Shown here piece after piece: positions 48,601 to 61,200 of a DNA stretch of 64,000 nucleotides (its first letter is position 1; every line of letters begins with the position of its first letter). Both the position numbers and the translations under genes were made by a program. Below the pieces are notes generated by a model. That model was not told the DNA's origin, made no database searches, and saw nothing but the letters and a program-made list of their open reading frames with translations. Source of the stretch: Chrysaora quinquecirrha. Taxonomy: Eukaryota > Cnidaria > Scyphozoa > Semaeostomeae > Pelagiidae. Where the stretch lies: the NCBI GenBank assembly GCA_014526335.1, contig JACTAT010000040.1:7722045-7786044 (forward strand), written 5' to 3'.

Positions 48601-50194
48601 GCTCTGAACGATGCTGTATCGCTGAAAGAAGTTTAGCTAACTCAAGCTAACTCTTCAATTACCCTTCTTTTTAGCAACTGGTCAATATTCAACTAGGGTT
48701 GAGATGCTGTTAGACGTTTTGCTTGAGATAGCTTTCTTTATACAGTAGATCATTTCAAACTCGTCAATGACATTAAAAAGCAAAAGAAAAACCAAAAGAA
48801 AAGAGTTTTTAGGTAGTGCCGGTCATTCTGTGAGGGCCGAATTACTGGATATTTTAAGCAACTTTGAGGGCTGGACCAAAATACCAGTTGCTTATCAAAA
48901 AGTGTACACGATGTGCTAGAGTTTCTCTGATTATCTCTGATTTATCTATTTTGTTCTTTTCGTCTTCATGAAGTGATATTTCACAATTTTTCTTCTTCTC
49001 TAAGGGTGACTGCCAAAAGTGTGCTTTGTATCAAAAGAAATGTTACGAGTTACAAGAGCAGATAAAATCGAAAGATTCAATGTTAAAGGATTTGATTAAA
49101 ATTGGAACGAAAATGGAAAAACAGCTTTCACAACAGGTAAATGGATTTATTTTCAAATTCTTGGGAAGGGGTTTGCAAAGTCAACAAACTTTACATAGCA
49201 CCTAAAAGAATTTTAATTATGAATTTTAGAGTAATTAAAGAATTTTAATTATGAACTGATTGCAGGCTCTTGATGCAGCCTTCGTCGTTGAGCTGATTTT
49301 GACCGTAGCGCCGCTCATTGAAAACACGCGTGCTCGTAGAAAACATCCGTTTCTTCAACCACAAAGCAATTAATTAAAAAAAAATGAACAAATGCTATGA
49401 AATTTTACCAAAATGAGATTAGCAGCCTCCAAACAGCTCTCTGAGTTTTGATAATTCCAGACATGGCGCCTGTAATTTTCTTGAAAGGAAAGTCGTTGAG
49501 CAAAAATTTATAGTTGATTACCAAACTACTACTATAGCGTCTGAGAGCTTGAAAAAGGAACAACGAATAACCTACAGTAACATTTACACTGCAATATTTT
49601 TCGTATCTTTACAAAGACAAAAATAGGGACAAAGGTAAAGAAAACTTCCCTCATGTGAGCCTTTCTTTTCTCTTTTTCAATCCCTGATTTTATTGTTTCG
49701 AGAACGAACTCTGCTGTCTCTGCTGATCAAATGGGCTTTCTCGTTAGGTCTAGAGGCGCATCCAGAACATCAGTCGTTGGGGTTCTGGGGGCCAATTCCA
49801 CGCCTTTCAAACTCTTGTAAATTTGGAGAGACACGCCCTACCAGCCACAGTTTTCTGCATTACATAGTTTAACTCTGCAGCAGAGAAAGAAAGGAACAAG
49901 GTTTTTCATATTCATCGGTAAATAATGCATATATTGACAATAGTGGGGTGTACGGACCCTCCTATTCCCCTGTGGCCCATCCGTAGCAGTGGGTGCAGGT
50001 AAATAGTATACTATCTAATATCAAATGAGTAATATATAATTGTCTATAAATGTATGAATTACTGTTGCTTATCAATTTTCCGATTTTTTAAATTTAAGGA
50101 TGATCTTGTGGCTATTTGGAATAAAGTGAAAAAGAAAACGAAAAATCATCCAAGTAAAACCAAGTTTATTCAAATGACAAATGTTGGTATTTAA
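45627..50194 (+). CDS. Coiled-coil protein of unknown function
   Basis: Six exons, 45627-45812, 45926-46291, 47186-47301, 48436-48535, 49005-49136 and 50099-50194 (TAA), give 331 residues in one frame. Residues 1-60 are Ser/Thr/Lys-rich and probably disordered. Residues ~63-250 are almost entirely Lys/Glu/Gln/Leu heptad-type sequence (e.g. KEKEIDDLKIENENIKTDYE and ERQQQIEELLKELKRVSEEA), predicting a long coiled coil. Then comes a small Cys patch (GDCQKCALYQKKCYELQEQ), the basic helix DLIKIGTKMEKQLSQQ and a basic tail ending TNVGI. There is no signal peptide or membrane segment, so it is intracellular; a structural or scaffold role is a guess. The exon 3 donor is placed at GT|GTAGGA because this keeps frame with exon 4. 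I do not recognise an orthologue. Confidence 0.8.
46566..46630. repeat. Perfect palindrome, two 32-bp arms around one base
   Basis: The arms (46566-46597 and 46599-46630) are exact reverse complements around C46598, with GGGTATG-C-CATACCC at the centre. It sits in intron 2 of the coiled-coil gene, just before a SINE. Confidence 0.95.
46651..46835 (-). mobile_element. tRNA-derived SINE copy (family B)
   Basis: Matches 10329-10520 over most of its length. Reverse reading of the right end gives GTGGCTGAGTGGTCAAGG (A-box region) and GGTCATGGGTCCAAATC (B box), like a Leu/Ser tRNA head. Confidence 0.7.
48045..48318. mobile_element. Palindromic MITE copy in coiled-coil gene intron 3
   Basis: Ends AAGGCCCTGTCCAAACGATC and TTTGATCGGTTGGCTAGAGC are inverted. 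The centre carries diverged halves. Confidence 0.7.
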
Positions 50195-52296
50195 AACTGC
50201 AAGAAATCGGTAGCTATGTTCTTTAATATCATTCAGTTTAAAATGCACTTTTTCTTTACTAATGAAGCCTTATTCTGCCAGGAACATTAATTTATCACAC
50301 ACACAAACACATTCAGTAACTACATTTCATGGGCCCAATATGTACTTATCCAAACTATCGTTTATTTAAACCGTTCATTTGTTAGTTCTTATAAGTTTTC
50401 TTAACCCTTACACACCTTTGAAATGCAGCATTAACTGTTTCCCCAGCTCAAAACATCGGCAGTTTGCCTGTATTTGAGCTTGGATAGGGGTGGTACCGTT
50501 TTGGTGACTTACTGTAATTTCCACAAAACCTAAAACGATGATGCGCAACATATACAAGATTTCTTCTATCCTTCAAAAAGATTATAGATTTTAAAGGTTT
50601 GTAGATATTTTGTTAAATCTTTAAAATAAAAGTATATTACATCTAACGCTTAGTCATAGCTATCTATATTTTAAGGGTTTACAGAGTGAGAACTTTCTTT
50701 TGCGTGCAGGACAGCCACCTTGCGTGCGTTTCACGATGGCGCACACGTACAAATCACTGCATGTATAGGGCAGTTGTTTCCTTTCTCAGCATGAAGAGAT
50801 ATATTTTTGCGAGGCAGAGTGCTCGACGTTAGAATAACAACGGAAATTTCCTTCTACTGTTTCCCGCGTTCTTTACAGAACTGACAGTTTACTGTTAGGC
50901 CTGTAAGGCCCAATCAGTCTGCAAGCTAGCACTTAGCAGTACTGTCCTTTTCAAAATATCAGCGGAAAGATAACAGGAAAGTCTTCTAATGATGCAATAG
51001 TTCAAAATCGCTTATTAGAATATCAAAGCAAGGTTACAGTATTCCTGGTGAAATCTTGTTATAACCGGTTATACCTGATTAACAATGCAAGTTAAACCGG
51101 TTTAAACTAAACCAGTTTTCATGTTTTGGCAACGCTGTCTGATTGGTCAGTCTAACAAATCGAATAGATTTGGTTGCTGGAAATTTAACCCTGTTTTAGT
51201 AAAGTTAAAGAGCGATTTTTGGGCAGAGTATGAACGTCAGAAACAGGCCCGAACTATTGAGGTGGAAAAAATCTAGGTGTGGATCAAAATGTATCAATCA
51301 GAGAAGTGAAGTCGGATTGGTATTGTGTTTTGAATACCAATCTACGGAATACAACGGAACAGAATATGTAAATAACTTTTCACAGTCCTAAACGTAATAG
51401 AAGCAGGGCGAAATTATTGTCAACGGGGAAAATACGCATCCATATTTGGATCGAAATTAGCCAATCAGAACAACCTCTCTGGCAGGGTTTGCATCAGAAC
51501 CCTGGGTTTGCATCGTGTTTTCATATTTCCGTTTTGCCTTATGCATCAGAATTGACGCTCAATGCAAGTGCAAGAACATCCTCTTCTGTCAAATCGCTAT
51601 CTCGAGAAATGCCCTCTCCTTTGCTCTTTGTAGACAGCAATATCGCTCCCCTTTTCTATAAGTTTTTCAAAAAGGCTACTTGTTTCCGCAAACCAAAAAT
51701 AAATCAGAACTTCTTTACGATATCCGACTTCAAAACAGTATTTTTTCCTGGATTTTGTCCTGACCGTGACATCAAAGATTTGTTTAGTCTTTTCCTAATT
51801 AATGTTTTCACATACTGTATTCTACAAAATCAAAAACTAAATGTTTGATCTATGAGGCTACCCTCTAAAAAGTAACGTTTCCTTCAGCATTTGAAAAATC
51901 AACCTATTTTTTGCAACCGCTTTTTTGGGGGGGGGATTACTTTTGCTAATTTTCACCAAGCTCCCCTCCGCAATGGTCATTGCTGTTCAGGGGGTTACAG
52001 AAAGCGAAAAATGTGATTTTTCAATGGTCCGCTTCAGGAAAAATGCCTGTGAAATTTAATATTTGACGAAAACCAAACAGTTTAGGTTATATCTTGGGTG
52101 TGGTATTAATTTTAATCATTTTAAAGTAGAATTCCCGAGAAGTTTCCGATGTTTGGTGAGCAGATTTTTATGATAAAAAACGTAACTTCCGGTTTTCCCA
52201 TTGTGAGGCAAAGGTACCTCCGGAATGATGCTTTTGGAGAGAGATCATGAAACAAGTTACACATCTTTTTGCTTTCTGACTTCAAGCGGTGTCAAC
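50195..52296. other. Intergenic region between coiled-coil gene and multidomain secreted gene
   Basis: Possible poly(A) hexamer AATAAA at 50625-50630 for the left gene. A stretch near 51285-51345 (CAATCAGAGAAGTGAAG...) recurs at 33058-33110, so it is repeat-derived. The 51417-51848 frame has no recognisable protein. Confidence 0.5.
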
Positions 52297-55200
52297 ATGG
52301 CCAAAAGTCAATGGCACTCAAGATTCAAGTTGGTTTTTTGCTTTATTTTCTGTCTGTTGTGTTTCACCATCGAATTATGCCAAGGTGAGTGGGGTATTTT
52401 TTAATTAAAATCTTTCTGAGGTCAGGTTCTGCACGCGTGAACCAACAACCCCACATTTCATGCCGAACCGAACCACCATCATTTTATGGGCCTAGAATTC
52501 CCTACATCCCCTACTTTGCTGCAAAAAGTTCATAAATATTTCCCCAAGTTATTTACATTATTAACTAAGGGCAAATATCGATTCGCTTTCCTCGTCATCC
52601 TTTTGAAAACAAACCAACTTCAAAGTTAAGCCTAAAGTTTTTTCTTCAAACCGCTCGGATTCATGTCATATTTTTGTGGCATTTTCTTAGCAATCAATAC
52701 CGTTCGTGCCCACCCACGAGAATAACGATGTATTTTTTCGTTCATTTGCTGTTGGAGAAAAATTTTTGCTTGCCACATTTCATGATCTTTTTTGTTGTGA
52801 ATGTCAAATGGCGATAATTGATTTATCGACCTTTTTAGATGATTTTTTTTCATAAAATTTTAGGATGCCGATTCAAATTTGTTTCATGAAATTATGGGAA
52901 AAAAACTTTGCAAGCCATACCAAGTCAAACTACTTTAATTTTCAGGAAAAGATACAATGTCTGCTTAAAAGGCCCTTGTGAAATGATTAAATCAATATTT
53001 TTCAAATGTTTTCATAAGAAAGAGCTACAAACTTGAATCTTGGCTGAGACAGAACCGAACCCCACTGTTTCAGAACTGCGTATCTCATTGTTTCAGAAAT
53101 GTCTAATTTGTCATATTGTGTCCAAAAACATGTTTAAACTGTGATGAATGTTTTTAGAAGACATGCAAATTTTAAAACATAGACAAGCCAGAGGCAATTA
53201 AAACATTGTCGCGGATTTTTGAATATGTACAAAAATTTGCTAAAATACGGAAGTTCTTGGCCCAAAAAGCCCGCGCGTTTATTGCTGGCTCCCACCCATT
53301 CAACAACGATTCAATTTGAACGCAAAATTTGTTCTTGTGTTTCGATAGATGCGAATTTGCGTTTTACTGAATATTCCCACTTTGTTTAACAAAAACTGTG
53401 CAGTTCCTGCTATAGTATCCAGTTTGATGAGGGGGCAAATCACTCTCTAAAAATGCACTCCTCCCCCTCCAGAAAGCCTTATTGTTTTACCCCCCTCTAC
53501 GTACCCTGAAGAACTCTTAGATTTGTTTCACGTGGTTTCACTCCTCTCTTTCACCCCTCTGTCACTCGGTGACTTCTTTCGACCCAGCACAGATCTTTGA
53601 GATGAATTTCAAAAGTCACAACCCTCATTTATTTGAAATCTAAGTGGAGTGCAGAGAATGTGAGATGTCAACGGGTCAAATTTTTGCTGCGCAATGTATC
53701 GATTTGAATGTTTTTGTGATTAAGATCTTTCATGCGGTAGCCACAAAGTTCAAGGGTCATACCAAAGGTGGGTTCATTTCCACTAACGGAAATTATCTAC
53801 GAGGAAAGAAAAAAATTTTCAGAAGTAAAGTGTAAGTTATTTTATTTACGAACCCAATTCTTTGGAAAAACTACGGGGTCGGAGATAGGAGAGAAGAGTT
53901 TGACTATGTAAGACGCATTGACTCGAAGTTTTCCCTAGATATGCGCATTGCATTGCAACATGATTTCAAATTCAAGCCAAGTTAGAGAAAGTGGTGGATT
54001 TAGGTCACGTTATATGTCTTTTAACTTGAATTTCAACTTACACCGGGCTTTGCACCAAGATTAAAAGCATCTTATGGCTTTATCATATATCACATTCCCG
54101 TCCATCATTCATCAAAGCGTTAAACATCTTATGTCAGCTGATTGAGGCTGTTCTAATATGGCGGAGATTATCATTTGCAACTGACATCTCTACAGCTCAA
54201 GTATTTGGCAATGAAGTATGAATTACGTAATTTCAACAAGCAAGGTGTCATAGCATGATAAAAAAATTCAACCATTTGCATTTCCTTGTTTGTATCCACA
54301 CCTTTCCTGTTTCTCCTCACGAAAAGTGATTTTTCTGCGATGTCGTTTGCCGCCTGCTGCAACTCATCACAAGTTGGCTTTAAATTTCCGATAATAAAAT
54401 GTCTTCATCCTTTGACAAACGAGTGCAAAATATTAACATCTATGTGTGAAGTAGTTAGCCTTTTCGTCTGATGAGCATATTCTGCTAAAAATACACGTTT
54501 TGGAGAGTGTTTTAGGGTGAGGCTGCTTGCAGGACCATTCAACCAAGGGGGCTCATCTACAAAGTATTATTATATTCACAAGTCTGGTGGGGAGCAGATT
54601 GTTTGGGAGTGCAGTATAAACTCCTTGTTCCATGTTGTTCCTTCCTTGTTGCTCCTCCTTATACCTCTTCATTCCTCCTCGTTCCTCTTGTTCCTCCTCG
54701 TTTCACTTTTTAGAAATAGAGGGTATGTATTCCATAGGAAGTCTGTAGCTTTTTTCCTGTCGTACCTAATTGCTTCTTCTTGTGTCTTTCCTGAAAATTA
54801 ATTGGTGATGGTTCCGTTTTTACTGTGTTTCCTTCGTTTCCTTATATTTGTTTTTCTTGTTTCTCTTTGCTTTTCAAAGTTATGGAGTCTCAGGATCTCA
54901 GCCGAATTTCCCAACAAAACAACGTTCTTGTACGCTGTTTTCTCGTTCCTTCAAATGCCTTAAACGACGATCTTATGTTCCCTAACCATCAAAGATTCAT
55001 CAAAACAAACGGATTTCTAGAGAGTTTCCAACATGTTAGGCCTATATTCTAAGAATATGCACTTTTTAATAAGCAACGGGCTTATAAGCCTAGGGTTGGG
55101 GATATTTTTCTTTTGTTAAATCAGTCAGTCTGCGAGGGCTGAAATACTAGAAACTCTTAGGGTTGGACCTAAGGGTAAACTCCAAGACCCCTAGCTAAGT

Positions 55201-58200
55201 TTCTTACCAGAAAAACCTGCACAATTTCCTTGTAATGTAAACTTAGTGTTCGCCTTTTCTCCTGGACTAACCCTCAATGTTCCTAAAGTTGACAATATAT
55301 ATTTCTCTTTTTTCTAGCAAAACCTCAACCGCAGTACAGACCTAGATGGTTTGACAATTGCCCACCAGATGTTCCAACAGTGACATGCGCAGATGATCCT
55401 TGTCTGACGACGATTTGCCCTACATATCCTGAAGCCCTTTGCAGGGTTAATTTATGTGGTGTCTGCAAAGCTGAATTCGTTCAAGAAGGAAAAGTAGTCG
55501 ACTGCAGTAAGATGATTAATATATTTTTTTTCGTTTATATTTTAAATACTTTATAGGGCTTTGATAAACTGATTAATCGATTGTCCGAAGAACTGATCAC
55601 GGTATTCTTTCCATTAAACGCCCAAGGCCTTAATCAAACTTGAACATTTAGGTGGGCGTATATTCGAGAAAGGCTTTTAAGGGATGCGTTTATTTTCATA
55701 TCAGTTGTCTTTTAATCAAGACTATTAATTACGACAGATTCTGAATAAAATTTGGTGGAAGAAAAGGATAATTCAAGAGAAAGAATTCCTGTTTTCTAAC
55801 ATTTTTGAAAATTTGTTCTTAGATAAACCCTACGTGCCAAGATGGTTTGACAACTGCCCACCAGATATACCCATAGTGGCATGCGCAAATGATCCATGTC
55901 TTGGGAAAGATTGTAAATATTACCCAGAAGCTTTTTGTAGAACCAATCTATGTGGCGTCTGCAAAGCGGAATTTGTCTTGAATGATGAAGTTATTGAATG
56001 CAGTAAGTAAATGATTTTATTTCCTTTATTTGGTCAGCAACTTTACATTCTTTTTCTAAAGCTTTGTTCTCATATGTCGCAAACCTGATAGCAGAGGTCG
56101 GCGACCGTCTACGATCGTCGCCGATGAATTGTTCACATATGCTGCTTTTCTGCGATGATTAATCATCCTCCGTTCCCTGTGCTGCAACGTGTGACCCAGA
56201 AAACAAAGAATCTCGTTTTGATATGACCCAGAAATGATCACCGATGGCCGCCGATGTTGTTGTGATAAGGGTTTTCCATTGCCGATGATCGCAAGAAACA
56301 AACTTTGGTTCATTGGTGACGTGACGGTCGCCATCGCAAGGCCACGTTCGCTGTTGGTTGATGGTCTGAGAAATATGAGAACCAGGCTTTTGCATCTTGA
56401 TTCAGAGCCAGGCCTCAAATCATTCTAGCTATACCCAGTACCTGGCCTAATGACCAAACATTGTCAAACATTTGAAATTTGCTTTTCAAACAATTTTTTA
56501 CCCTTGGTAACTTCACAAAACATTGTTCGACAAGCATGGATGTTTGATCGTTTGGCGAAGGCCTTATAGTTCTACTCCAACTGAGAAATGAAACCTCGAT
56601 ATATTCCACTTCTTCTCACACAACGCATAAAAAGGTCATTTACGGGGTTATATGTTACCCTGTTCCCTTGAAAAAATCCCCATTGTTACCTGGAGTTTTG
56701 TAGGATTATTTTTAAGGTTGATAGTCAAGCGGACTGAAAGGGAGGATTTTTACCTGATCCCTGTTTCCCAATGTTGTCTGTTCCCTTTTAATTTTGGTAA
56801 TGTTCCCCTGTTTCCTTGGTGCATTTCCTATATTCTCTGGAACCCCTAAACGACCCTTGTAAAACAGTTCTTTTTAAAATTTATCGATACATCTAAGCCA
56901 TAATTTTCGTTTCAGAAGAACCGACCGGTGCTGAGAATGCCACAGGCTGCCCAAATGGTGAACGCAGGGTGTCATGTTTGGTAAATCCATGTGATAGTGC
57001 TTCATGTCCTGCGAAACCAACTGCTGTTTGTAAACCAAATTATTGCGGAGAATGCAAAGCTGAATTCTTTGAAGATGGCAGGAAAGTTGACTGTGGTAAG
57101 AGTTATGTATTCTTTCTGTCAGAGAAACTCATTATTTGGCTGGCATCCTATTTTTAAGATCTCGCAATTTTATAGAAATTTATGAGTTAACTAAAGCCTT
57201 TCTTCCATCCTTCTGAACAGTATTGGTTAAAAGGGCCAGAGTTGCCATTAGGCCATAAGTATTCAAGCGCATGCATAATATTCGAGCTCCGCAAAGAAGC
57301 GCTATTTCGTCAATTTTCACAAAGAGAAGTACGAGGTAATAGATGGAAAATTTCCCTGGAAGCTGTTTTTACCTTCCGGCTGAAGCATTGTCATAAGAAA
57401 AACTATAGTCTGGAAGCGAATAATGGCTGTGCGTAACGTAGTTTTTCTAACAACGTTGGCTGAAGCGGGGCGAAGGATTCCAGCTTGATTTTCGTGGTAT
57501 CGATTTTAGACTGTAGATGGCATGCTTTCTTTCGCATTTTCCACACAAATGAGTGACGTAAACGCTATAGCATGATTTGCTTGACCAAACGCTATTTTGT
57601 GCAAAGAGCATTTAGGTTGTTGTTGTTTTTGTTGTTGTTGTTGTCGTTGTTGAAAAGTTATTACTGCTGTTTGCATTGATATGAACGAAATATTGTTAGA
57701 TGCAGCATGTTAGAATGATACAGTATCAGAAGAAAGATGTTTCATTACTCTCCCGCAACGTTGTTGCGACAAATATCAAATGGTTCTTATGATAAGCGGT
57801 GATTATCATGTCTTATACTCTGTCAGAAACAGCCTTGAAAAGTGCGAATATATTTACTCAAGGACGCAATTTGTTTTGAATGCTTTCACGAAGGTGTTGT
57901 GGCGTCGTTGTGTGATCCAACTGACTCATGGTGTCAGGAGCTCAGTGTGGTCAGAGTTCGAGCCCAGCCACGGTAGCGTCACAGCCAGGGTCGAGGTCTC
58001 GATAAGTTAACCTACAACTAAGATCCTCGCGACTTGCGCTAAAACACAATGTCACCTCAAACTTCATACCTTCATACTATTTTGTAGTTATGTCGAAGAG
58101 AGGTTGAATGTTTCACGTATATTTTAGGTGTCCCAGGCTCAGGTTCATTGGTAAAATGCCCACCAGATGAAGAGGTCCTAAAGTGTATTGTTAGTCCATG

Positions 58201-61200
58201 TGTTACTGCCAAATGTGATGCATTTCCTGATGCCAAATGCCAAACAGATCAATGCCAACCATGTACTCCTGAATTTTTTGTTGATGGCCTCAAAGTCAAC
58301 TGCACAAGTAAGTTATAGTTGTTTCTTTCAATTCTATTTCTTTGTTGTTGAAGGATGCAACATTCAATTTTTCATCAGCAAATTTGTTTATTTCATTGTC
58401 CTATCTACCAGCCAACGAACAAGGGTTATGTCACGTGCTCATGAATACTGTTCGTTGATTGGCTGCTAAGAAATATAAACAAACGAATCCCTGAAGTTAT
58501 ACTACTGTCGACAATGCGCTGCTAGGTTTTAACGTAAGGCCCTAGCCAAACGACCAAACAGAAAACCTCAAATGTTTGACCAACAATGGTTGATTGTTTC
58601 GTCATGCCAGGTTGAATATGTATCTGGGGACAAAAGTTTTAGCTCCACATCAGCTGCAGAGCTTCCTGGAACCTCGACGACAAAAGCAAACACTAAAACC
58701 TGATTTCTTGCTTTCTTTTGGAACTATAGTTTCCAATTATAGGAGTTTAAAAAAAAAGAACATATTACGAATAATAGTTTTAACTATTCTTTCGGACAGA
58801 GCCAACTGATTCTTCGAAATCTGAATGTCTTGAAAATGTCCCACTTGTCAACTGCCTTGTTGATCCTTGCCAAGTAGCTACATGTCCAGCAATTCCATCT
58901 GCCAAATGTAGATCTGATTATTGTGGAGGATGCAATGCTCATTTTTACTTGGATGGACAACAAGTTAATTGTGGTATGTTTGTTTTTTGCTATATTGTTT
59001 GGCATCTTGTTTTTGGTTCGTTTGCTTATTAGTCCCTTCAAGTTTTTGTTTCCTATTTCTTTTTGCTTTTGTTTCCTTGCCTTGTTGTTGGTTTATTTGC
59101 TCGTTCTTGCTTATTTATTCTATGGCAGCTTCGTTGTGTATTTAGTTTGTTTTTTTGTTTATTCATTCCTTTTTTTATTAGTTCATTTATTTGCTTGTTT
59201 ATTAATATTTTTGTTAACTAATTTGTTTGTTGTTCGATCTTTTCTTTTTTTCGTTCATCTAGTCTTTTTTTTATTTGTTTCGTTATTTATTCATTCCTTT
59301 ATATATTAGTTACTTTTTTGCTTGTTTACTAATTTATAATTTCTTTGTTGACTTGTTTGATAGTTATCTCTATGTTCCTTTCTTCTAGTCTTTTGTTTAT
59401 TTATTTAATTTTTTATTCATTCCTTTATATATTTGTTCATTGATTTGTGTTCTTGTGTAATAATTGTTTATAATATTAATTAATTTGCCTCTGTTTCTGT
59501 ATCTTTTATTTGTTATTTTGTTTTTCTTCCTTATTAGCTTATACGATATGCTAATATTGGTAGGCAGTTGGTCCTTAAATCGTTTGCTTTTGTTTTGTGT
59601 AGCTTTGCCAACAGAAGGATTTGAGGTACGTTGTCCTACTTCCCAATATGGTTGTTGCGCGGATGGAAAAACAATCGCACAAGGATCAAACAAAGAAGGA
59701 TGCCCTGGTAAGTGACACGATGATTCCTTATTTGGAGTAAGATCTTATTTGTAAGGCCTCGAAATTCTTAACTATGTATTCTTTGAGAAAACGTGAGGGA
59801 TTAATACAGCCAGGACATGTAATGAACCAGTGTTGTTTTGCTTTTAACCCCTGGCCAAACGATCAAACATTGTTCAAGTAATGTTTGATAAGCAAATTTC
59901 AAATGTTTGACAAGCAATGTTTGATCGTTTGGCCAGTGCCTAATAACACAAATTCAACGTATCTATTTACCAAGACATCTATCTTGTTACTGTTCCATCA
60001 GGTCACTTTCGTCGAGCATTGATCGGTAAGGCCCTGGCCAAACGAGCAAACATTGTGGAAAAAACATCTTCAGTTTGCTTGTGCAACAAAATGCTTAATC
60101 GTTTGGCCACATAACAAAACATTGTTTATAAAACAATGTTTGCTTACGGCAAGCAGAAAATGTTTTTTGAAAACCTTTCCAAGCAAGCTCTGCTTGTCAA
60201 GCAATGTTTTACGACATGGCCAAACGTTCATGCGTTGTTTGTGAAGCAAATCTCAAATGTTTGTCCAACAATATTTGATCTTTTGGCCATGGCTTAACTC
60301 CCTCAATATAACTGGATTCGGTCTGGTTAGTGCTTTGTTTGTTTTGAAGGTATCTATAGCAAATGCATCAGTGATCGTAGAAAGGCAATAATGAGTGATT
60401 ACAGAAGAAGACATATACCCACCTGTAACATGGATGGAACATATACAGCATTACAATGCTGGAAATCTGCTCAAGTTTGTTGGTGTGTTGATCTGGAAGG
60501 AAATGAAAAATACCAGACGAGATCTGTCAATAGAAAACCAATTTGTGGTCGTAAAACTGGCAAACTACAAGGTGGGTCTGCCGTTTGTCATGAACAATTT
60601 TCACCTTGGGTAATGTCTGTGCAGTTCAGCGGAGGTTATTCAGACAGTGGAGCGATAGCATCAGTACAGTGGAGTGACATCATCAGTACAGTGAGTGGAG
60701 GGATATCATAAGTACAGTTGAAAATGATCAGTACTGACTGTACTGTACTGATGATATCCCCCACTGCACTGAAAATCCTCCACCGTATTGATGATATTCC
60801 TCCGCTGTACTGATGATATCCCCCAACTGTACTGATGATATCCCTCCACTGTACTAAATATCCGCTACTGTACTGATGATATTCCTCCACAGTGCTGCTG
60901 AAACATTACCTGGGGGTAAGGCTGATTTTTATCAACATGCCAAGACAAGTTTTATTCAATTTTTATCCACTTGAAAGGTTACTAAAAGTCATCAGCCAGA
61001 GCATACCCTAAGATACAGGCTAAATGATCTAACATTGTTTCTCAAGAATCTTGTATTTCCTTGTAACATGAAATGTTTGACTGTTTGATCACGTCACAAA
61101 CAATGTTTTAACATTTCTTGCAAGTTTTTTGTAAACATTACCAAGTAATCCTGTTTGTCAAATAATGTTGTTTTGTGACATGGTAAAACAGTAAAACGTT

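Larger units (their letters stand above)
55318..58973 (+). other. Array of five eight-cysteine domains, one per exon
   Basis: Exons 2-6 of the multidomain gene share the spacing C-x8-C-x4-C-x4-C-x7-C-x4-C-x2-C-x12-C with no exception. Common elements are DPC or SPC/NPC around Cys3, CP..P.A.C, a C-G-x-C pair and an A/P-x-F...V-x-C end. Exon lengths are 174-189 nt, all phase 1-1. Exons 2 and 3 are most alike (both PRWFDNCPPD and LCGVCKAEFV). I do not know a family name. Confidence 0.85.

Noticed and set aside
58923..59309. Hydrophobic 128-residue frame resembling membrane helices
   Set aside because: It begins in the eight-Cys exon in another frame and runs through a T-rich intron; Leu/Phe/Val content follows from base composition.
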